A stretch of DNA of 64,000 nt, taken from the NCBI GenBank assembly GCA_016713135.1, contig JADJPR010000004.1:310001-374000 (forward strand), given 5' to 3'. The DNA is from Rhodanobacteraceae bacterium (lineage in GTDB: Bacteria > Pseudomonadota > Gammaproteobacteria > Xanthomonadales > SZUA-5). A program made the position numbers and the translations under genes. Numbering within the stretch: the first letter of the stretch is position 1; the number at the start of each line of letters is the position of its first letter. This document shows positions 59,475-64,000 of the stretch, in pieces. A model generated the notes under the pieces. The model ran no database searches, was not told the origin of the DNA, and saw only the letters and a list, made by a program, of their open reading frames with translations.

Positions 59475-60056
59475 ATGTCCGTGGATGTCATCCTGCCTCT
59501 CACGCCCGAGCGCTGGCCGGATATCGAACGCCTCTTCGGCAGCCGCGGCGCGTGCGCAGGCTGCTGGTGCCAGTACTGGCGCCAACGCGGCCCGGAATGG
59601 AAGCAGCGCAGCAGCGAAGGCAACCGGCTGGCCTTCCGGCGCCAGGTGGAGCAGGGCCCACCGCCCGGGCTCATCGGATACGCCGACGGCGAGCCGGTTG
59701 CATGGTGCCAACTCGGGCCCCGCCAAGCCTACGCGCGCGTGCTGGCCGCGCCGTCGAAACAGCCAGTCGACACGCGCCCGACCTGGCTGCTCACCTGTTT
59801 CTTCGTGACCCGCGAGCAACGTGGTCGTGGCTGGATGCGGCGACTGATCGAAGCCGCCGTCGTCCGCGCAAGAGAAGCCGGTGCTGAGTGCCTGGAGGCT
59901 TGGCCCGTCGCGGGCGACAAGCCGGTGGCGGCGACCTTCGCCTATGTCGGACACGCGCCGACGCTGGAAAGCTGCGGATTCAGACCCATCGTCGTCGAGG
60001 CCAGCGGCGGACGCACCTTCCGGCGCCACCGGCTCGATATCGTGAGCGGCGCGTGA
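59475..60056 (+). CDS. GNAT-family N-acetyltransferase
   Basis: 193 residues from ATG 59475, with AGAGG eight bases upstream. N-terminal FGSRGACAGCWCQYWRQRGPEW is Cys/Trp-rich, as in a subfamily with a CxGCWCxxW motif; the acetyl-CoA loop reads FVTREQRGRGWMRRLIEAAV. The substrate is unknown. It is divergent from the FHA phosphatase and 79 bases away. The stop TGA (60054) is followed by two short possible membrane-protein reading frames. Confidence 0.85.
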   Translation: MSVDVILPLTPERWPDIERLFGSRGACAGCWCQYWRQRGPEWKQRSSEGNRLAFRRQVEQGPPPGLIGYADGEPVAWCQLGPRQAYARVLAAPSKQPVDTRPTWLLTCFFVTREQRGRGWMRRLIEAAVVRAREAGAECLEAWPVAGDKPVAATFAYVGHAPTLESCGFRPIVVEASGGRTFRRHRLDIVSGA

Positions 60057-60229
60057 CCCCCACCACGCCCGACTTATGCCGGCGTCCGCCTGTCCATCGC
60101 TGCGATCATTTCGTTCTCGATCACGATCACCACCGTCGGCGTCGGCGTCGGCGCGATGTACCAGTTCCTGCTGCCCGAACTCACCCGGTTGCGAGCGGCG
60201 GCACCCACGAAGTCCCCGGATTGACCCGG

Positions 60230-60439
60230 ATGGCCGTGGCGGCGGAAACCTGGTGGCTGCTGGCTGCCATTGCTGGCGGCCTGCTCGTTGCATGGCTGAC
60301 GCGCAACGCGGGAGCTCTGGACCACCGGGTGGCGCGGGGGGTGTTGCAACTCATCCTCGTGCTGGACGTATTGATGGTCGGCCTGTTGCTGGCAGGCTTG
60401 TACGCCTCCATCGTTGCGCTGCCGCAGGGATTCGGCTAA
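60230..60439 (+). CDS. Small two-span membrane protein
   Basis: 69 residues from ATG 60230, with spans near 8-23 and 40-64 (WWLLAAIAGGLLVAWL and LILVLDVLMVGLLLAGLYASIV). A second possible protein just upstream, in the GNAT frame (about 60081-60224, GVRLSIAAIISFSITITTVG then YQFLLPELTRL), has a membrane-span look but no ATG, GTG or TTG start, so I did not list it. The stop overlaps the integrase stop by two to three bases (convergent). No family recognised. Confidence 0.55.
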   Translation: MAVAAETWWLLAAIAGGLLVAWLTRNAGALDHRVARGVLQLILVLDVLMVGLLLAGLYASIVALPQGFG

Positions 60440-62055
60440 CGATCCAACGGACTGAGGACCCCTCCCGCCCCCCGATTCAAGACATGGGTGTAGATCTGCG
60501 TCGTTGCAACATCAGAATGACCGAGCAGTTCCTGGACCGTTCTGATGTCGTATCCCGATTCGAGCAAGTGTGTCGCGAACGAGTGGCGCAACGTATGGCA
60601 ACTGGCGATCTTGACGATCCCGGCGCGGTGCAACCCCGACTTCACCGCGCGCTGTAGTGTCTGCTCGTCGACGTGATGACGCCGCTCCAAGCCAGAGCGC
60701 GGATCGCGGGAACGCTTCGATGCGGGAAAGACGTACTGCCAGCCGATTTCCCGCGCCGCATGCGGGTACTTGCGCGCAAGCGCCTTGGGCAACCATGTCT
60801 CGCCGAATCCATCGCGCAGGTCCGCCTGATGCACCGACTGTGCGCGCTGAACCTGCCGCTGCAGCGCGTCCGACAGGCTGCGGGGCAGCATCGTCACGCG
60901 GTCCTTGGCGCCCTTCCCGTTGCGAATGATGATTTCATGGCGAAGGAAGTCCACATCCTTGATTCGCAACCTCACGCACTCCATGAGCCGCATGCCTGTG
61001 CCATACAGGAGGCTCGCCATCAGCCACTCGCGCCCATCGAGTTGCGCCAGCAGATCCCGCACCTCAACTCTATCCAGAACGACAGGCAGTCGCCGCGGAA
61101 TCTTCGCCCGGGTGACATTCTCGAGCCAGGGCAAGTCCATGCCGAGGACATCGCGATACAAGAAGAGCAGGGCGCTGAGGGCTTGAGACTGCGTCGATGC
61201 TGCCACCTGGCCCTGGGTGGCGAGCACGGTGAGAAATTGTTCGACCTCTGCCGCCCCCAGATCCCGCGGATGCCGACCCTTGAAGGCCAGCATGAAACGC
61301 TCGATCCAGCCCGAATACGCACGCTCCGTCCGCAGACTGAAGTGCTTGACCCGGATGCGATCACGGACGAGATCGAGAATCCGGGTTTCGCGCGGAACGA
61401 GAGCCGACTCAGATGCAGGATTGCGCGACAGTAGCGATCCTGAAAGGGTAGCGGGTTCGGGTTCAGCCGCCGGAGGAGCACACGAACCTCCCACCGATAG
61501 GACTTCCCCAATCGCCGGACCGGGCCTCGTTGACTTGCTGTCACCGGACTCGCGACCACCTCCTCCAGCACCGCGCACAGCAGAACGAGAAGGGCGATGG
61601 CCGCGCGACACGGAAGACGTGCCCGCCATCATGCTGCGCGCATCGGTGGGGTCCGGAGCCAAGGTCAAACCCCGCTCTTTACCCCGACCCGATTGCTGAC
61701 TGCTCGCGGCCGCCGAAAGTCTGCAGTGATCATAGTAGGCGGCAAACCGAAGCCCTTCCACGGGAACCGCGACAAAACGTGCCACTCGCCAAGGTGCTCG
61801 TTGCTCGGAACCGTCAGGGGCAAGCAATGCCCGTGCAATCTCACGTTGCTCAGCAGGAGACTCGGAGCACTCGCCCTCATTCCGAACACCACCGCCTCGT
61901 ACTAGCTCCGGCGCTTGAACGGCAGCAACAACGGGCGGAGACTCAGGTGACGTCACCGGCTTCGAAGCGAGCAAAGCCTCCACCAAGCCCCAGTCAACCC
62001 CACTTGCAGCGACACGGGACGTAGCAACATGAACAAAAACGAGGTGATATCGCAT
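60436..62055 (-). CDS. intI: Integron integrase with an N-terminal extension
   Basis: 539 residues from ATG 62055, which lacks a strong ribosome site. The last 320 form a complete IntI: N-domain DRIRVKHFSLRTERAYSGWI, catalytic Arg in YGTGMRLMECVRLRIKD, IntI-specific insertion AREIGWQYVFPASKRSRDPR to HHVDEQTLQRAVK, HTLRHSFATHLLESG (His, Arg), LGHSDVATTQIYTHV (His, Tyr). The first 215 residues are low-complexity and Ser/Arg/Gly-rich, and IntI proteins are usually about 320-340 aa. Internal starts are ATG 61632 (residue 142) or a GTG near residue 220 (VPRETRILDL). It recombines cassettes at attI. Confidence 0.9.
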   Translation of the reverse strand: MRYHLVFVHVATSRVAASGVDWGLVEALLASKPVTSPESPPVVAAVQAPELVRGGGVRNEGECSESPAEQREIARALLAPDGSEQRAPWRVARFVAVPVEGLRFAAYYDHCRLSAAASSQQSGRGKERGLTLAPDPTDARSMMAGTSSVSRGHRPSRSAVRGAGGGGRESGDSKSTRPGPAIGEVLSVGGSCAPPAAEPEPATLSGSLLSRNPASESALVPRETRILDLVRDRIRVKHFSLRTERAYSGWIERFMLAFKGRHPRDLGAAEVEQFLTVLATQGQVAASTQSQALSALLFLYRDVLGMDLPWLENVTRAKIPRRLPVVLDRVEVRDLLAQLDGREWLMASLLYGTGMRLMECVRLRIKDVDFLRHEIIIRNGKGAKDRVTMLPRSLSDALQRQVQRAQSVHQADLRDGFGETWLPKALARKYPHAAREIGWQYVFPASKRSRDPRSGLERRHHVDEQTLQRAVKSGLHRAGIVKIASCHTLRHSFATHLLESGYDIRTVQELLGHSDVATTQIYTHVLNRGAGGVLSPLDR

Positions 62056-62224
62056 ACCAATTCATTTATGAGGTCGTCTCCAAAGGTTAGCCTCGCTGCA
62101 CGGCCCATCAGAATCAGGTAACCCCCTGAAACAACGTAGGAAATTTCCGATGTGAACATCCATGCCCCCGTCCTCACTCGGTCCTGGACAGTTCATATCA
62201 CCTCACATCTGACGTCCACTTGTA

Positions 62225-62231
62225 GTTAGGC
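62225..62231 (+). other. attI-type core site GTTAGGC
   Basis: GTTAGGC at 62225-62231 fits the GTTRRRY core and is the first such site in the region between the integrase and the array, 170 bases from the intI start. I take it as the attI insertion point: the first cassette would start inside it. The 170 bases from 62056 to 62224 hold no gene; a cassette promoter there or within intI is probable but not identified by eye. Confidence 0.7.
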
Positions 62232-62331
62232 ATCAAAGGCGGCTTCCGGGCGGAATACGGAAAACCGTCGCCCTTGGGACTGAGGCCATGCTGCAGTGCA
62301 GATTGTAAAATTCCGAAATCTGTGCTAGAAA

Positions 62332-62449
62332 AGCGAGGCGGGTCTATGGCGATGAACAAGTGCGGAATGCCTGAGGAATTGACCAGCGCGAATCGCCTGG
62401 AGTTTGAGATCCGCAGTCCACTTGCTCATCGCCATAGACCCGCCTCGCT
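62332..62449. repeat. 31-bp inverted repeat inside cassette 1
   Basis: 62332-62362 (AGCGAGGCGGGTCTATGGCG and on) and 62419-62449 (CACTTGCTCATCGCCATAGA and on) are inverted copies matching in nearly all of about 31 bases, separated by about 56 bases. The pair puts similar start-like ATG segments on both strands (62346 on plus). The whole first cassette, 62229-62629, has no convincing gene; short ORFs run through the repeat on both strands. Confidence 0.85.
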
Positions 62450-62541
62450 GATGAATGCGCAGGCCGGGATTATCTGGGCAGGGCGTTTTTGGCTCATCGC
62501 TCCCGGTGTGCCGGGAGTCCTCGGCGGCAGCCACCTTCGAT

Positions 62542-62629
62542 CCCTAACTATGCGTTCAACCGGACGTCGTACGGTCCTTTCGGCCAGAGTGAAGGTTCAA
62601 GTGCGCCGCCGGTTAACGCGGCGTTAGGA
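62542..62629 (+). other. attC site of cassette 1
   Basis: CCCTAAC at 62542-62548 and GTTAGGA at 62623-62629 bound the site; inner arms CTATGCGTTCAACCGG and CCGGTTAACGCGGC are complementary with the usual imperfections. About 88 bases long. The left sequence TAACTATGC-TTCAA and right AACGCGGCGTTAG are shared by all three sites. Confidence 0.9.
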
Positions 62630-62635
62630 CTCACA

Positions 62636-63121
62636 ATGAAGGATCTCGCACAATTGGCAGGATTTATGGCAGCACACGGGATATGGTGCGTTGAGGACGG
62701 CGAGCCATTGATCCCAATGTTGGCATATATAGATGAGTTTGGGAAACGCGTGCTTGAACGATTCGCTACTGAATTTCTAGAAGACGGCGCCGCTCAAGCT
62801 CGAGCTGCTTTAGAGAAGGGCGTGTCGGGTGCGCGTTGCGCATTGACGGTAATTGATGGATATATGCCACTGGACGGTGGCAAGTGTGACGCGCTATTCA
62901 TAGAAGCTAAAGTGCTTGGTGAGGAGAAAGCTGGGTTTAGCTTTGCGTTGCCCTACCGAAACGCATTAAATGAGGGTGGCTTTGCCGTGCATCGTCCAAA
63001 GTTTCTTGCGCTGCCAGTCGGTGGGTCTGTTGAAGAAATCGCTGGCTGGTTTTTTGAAGGTGTTGCGCAACACGAAAAAGGTGCAGAATTGTGGAATCGG
63101 TGCCTTGATGAGTCTAGATAA
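62636..63121 (+). CDS. Integron cassette 2 protein of unknown function
   Basis: 161 residues from ATG 62636, seven bases after the attC1 core, as is typical of cassette genes. The longer frame upstream reads the attC site and is not real. No signal or membrane span; the protein is soluble and slightly acidic (MKDLAQLAGFMAAHGIWCVED, CALTVIDGYMPLDGGKCDAL, FALPYRNALNEGGFAV). Base composition is clearly less GC-rich than the chromosome. No family recognised. It may be translated from the Pc promoter upstream. Confidence 0.85.
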   Translation: MKDLAQLAGFMAAHGIWCVEDGEPLIPMLAYIDEFGKRVLERFATEFLEDGAAQARAALEKGVSGARCALTVIDGYMPLDGGKCDALFIEAKVLGEEKAGFSFALPYRNALNEGGFAVHRPKFLALPVGGSVEEIAGWFFEGVAQHEKGAELWNRCLDESR

Positions 63122-63141
63122 TCAGTTTAAAGCGAAGTGAG

Positions 63142-63231
63142 TCCTAACTATGCGTTCAAGCCGACCGCGGAACTGGCTCTTCGCGCTGACCGTGGCACCT
63201 CGTGCCGCGGCGGCTTAACGCGGCGTTAGGT
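63142..63231 (+). other. attC site of cassette 2
   Basis: TCCTAAC (63142-63148) to GTTAGGT (63225-63231), 90 bases, with imperfectly paired arms CTATGCGTTCAAGCCG and CGGCTTAACGCGGC. It starts 20 bases after the cassette 2 stop. Confidence 0.95.
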
Positions 63232-63239
63232 CTCACTAC

Positions 63240-63725
63240 ATGCTTCGACTCGCTCAACCAAGAGACTTTACGGCGGTCTTTGAGATCTACATGGATCCGT
63301 CAGTAATTCCGTTTCTGACGTTTGAACCAATGCAAGCAGGAGAGTTTCTGCCTCACTTCGAAGATTTGTTAAAGAGTGGCTGCTTCCACGTCTGGGATGA
63401 GTTGGGGAAGGTGCGGGGGTTTTGCCGAATAAACAGGCATCCCGGGCGTGCTGCGCATGGTGCTTACTTCGGGACGTTTGCAGTCCATCCACGGGATCAA
63501 GGAAAGGGTGTAGCTAGGAAGATATTAGATACGGTCATATCAAAACTGAAAGAGCAGGGTATGACACGCATTGAACTAATGGTAGAAGAAGATAACACCA
63601 GAGCTATCGCATTCTATCGGAGATTCGGGTTTGAGATTGAAGGTGTAATGCGGAATGCCTACAAGAGAGCCCACGAAAAGCACTACGTAAATGAGCTCCT
63701 TATGGGGATGTTGTTTGAATCTTAG
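63240..63725 (+). CDS. Integron cassette 3 GNAT-family N-acetyltransferase
   Basis: 161 residues from ATG 63240, eight bases after the attC2 core. GNAT fold: MLRLAQPRDFTAVFEIYMDP, GTFAVHPRDQGKGVARKIL (acetyl-CoA loop QGKGVA), RIELMVEEDNTRAIAFYRRFGFEIEGVM, ending KHYVNELLMG. The RAIAFYRRFGFEIEGVMR..Y type resembles acetyltransferases of the RimJ/RimL or PhnO kind. GC content is lower than the chromosome. The substrate is unknown; resistance function is possible but not shown. Confidence 0.92.
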   Translation: MLRLAQPRDFTAVFEIYMDPSVIPFLTFEPMQAGEFLPHFEDLLKSGCFHVWDELGKVRGFCRINRHPGRAAHGAYFGTFAVHPRDQGKGVARKILDTVISKLKEQGMTRIELMVEEDNTRAIAFYRRFGFEIEGVMRNAYKRAHEKHYVNELLMGMLFES

Positions 63726-63739
63726 GTTTGAACCGTGAG

Positions 63740-63829
63740 ACCTAACTATGCATTCAAGCCGATTGCGGAACAGGCTCTTGGCTCAAATCGAGCATTATCG
63801 TGCCGCAACGGCTTAATGCGGCGTTAGAA
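63740..63829 (+). other. attC site of cassette 3
   Basis: ACCTAAC (63740-63746) to GTTAGAA (63823-63829), 90 bases, arms CTATGCATTCAAGCCG and CGGCTTAATGCGGC. It is slightly diverged from the other two (A in place of G, T in place of C), an independent copy. Confidence 0.93.
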
Positions 63830-64000
63830 TTCACTCGCTTGGCCGTAGCCGAGCTCGTCAAACGCCAGAAGGCTGGGCGGGAATTGGTTCTGAGTTGATG
63901 CCTGGGCGGGATGTGCTGAGGCATGGAGCGGGAAGGGGAAGGTTTGAGGATGGATGTCTGAGGTAGAGTGTCTGAGGTTGAAAAGCCTGGGGTGGGGGAC
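63830..64000. other. Purine-rich end of the window, no gene seen
   Basis: No coding frame is convincing. After 63895 the plus strand is G-rich and repetitive, with TGTCTGAGGT at 63955 and 63969 and GGAAGGGGAAGG nearby, like the left arm of a word-repeat hairpin whose right arm would lie beyond the window. It could also be the start of the next cassette. Confidence 0.35.

Noticed and set aside
60081..60224. Possible small membrane protein in the GNAT frame
   Set aside because: One hydrophobic span is readable but there is no ATG, GTG or TTG start between the GNAT stop and the span; too weak to list.
62274..62627. 117-residue ORF through cassette 1
   Set aside because: It runs through the inverted repeat and into the attC site (TMRSTGRRT end), typical of spurious attC translation.
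62489..62635. Longer start for the cassette 2 protein
   Set aside because: The added codons translate the attC site of the previous cassette; ATG 62636 right after the core is the standard position.

Overview
The window is high-GC chromosomal DNA (my estimate is in the mid-to-upper sixties percent) from a gammaproteobacterium. Lysobacterales (Xanthomonadales) is the best fit: it carries a Filp-like c-di-GMP receptor and a FimX-like protein, a MetX homologue of the type seen in xanthomonads, a PpsR/PpsA pair, and an integron integrase with an attached cassette array. No rRNA or tRNA gene was recognised. Most genes are housekeeping or signalling genes in short operons with stop/start overlaps.

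Layout. 1-483 is the 3' end of a quinone oxidoreductase. 738-5942 (minus) is an unusual three-gene redox module: an NAD(P)/FAD reductase fused to two cyclic-nucleotide-binding domains and a four-cluster ferredoxin, a membrane b-type cytochrome, and an FHA-domain ten-haem cytochrome c. It is divergent from a Filp/PilZ-like protein. 8003-11945 holds ispG, a GNAT, pyrD and murB. 12096-16494 (minus) holds a fatty-acid desaturase, a small unknown protein, gamma-glutamyltranspeptidase and rlmJ. 16836-20284 is the ppsR-ppsA pair. 20369-26697 holds an M23 peptidase, SGNH hydrolase, sdaA, a glutaredoxin-like protein, tyrS and an aminotransferase. 27003-29786 is a frameshifted FimX-like protein followed by a small membrane protein. 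30002-39168 holds metX, a TrmB-like methyltransferase, a two-component system, a GNAT, cyanophycinase, a PAS-GGDEF-EAL protein and an HMG-CoA lyase. 39246-44091 holds a PepP-DUF2784 fusion, a YgfB-family protein and a second GGDEF-EAL protein. 44033-51581 is a run of secreted or envelope proteins, an alpha/beta hydrolase and the glutathione-dependent formaldehyde pair frmA/frmB. 51795-56514 is a cyanophycin synthetase with a second Mur-ligase-family protein. 57124-60439 holds aat, an FHA-GAF-PP2C phosphatase, a GNAT and a small membrane protein. 60436-64000 is an integron: an integrase with an unusual N-terminal extension, an attI-like core site, and three cassettes ending in typical attC sites.

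The genes connect in a few ways. At least four proteins belong to c-di-GMP signalling (Filp-like, FimX-like and two GGDEF-EAL proteins), and the FimX/Filp pair points to control of type IV pili. Cyanophycin synthesis (cphA plus a paralogue) and breakdown (cphB) lie about 18 kb apart. The redox module joins a soluble flavin/Fe-S input, a haem-b membrane step and a periplasmic haem wire, with cNMP and FHA domains that could gate it.

The most striking non-coding signal is a family of intergenic hairpin elements at about 14 places. Each is built from tandem copies of a short word (7-12 bp) on one side and the reverse complement of the same word on the other. The word differs between loci but is kept within a locus, a small vocabulary of words is reused across loci, and one locus is a mosaic of three words. 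They lie between convergent, divergent and co-directional genes alike, so they are not simply terminators.
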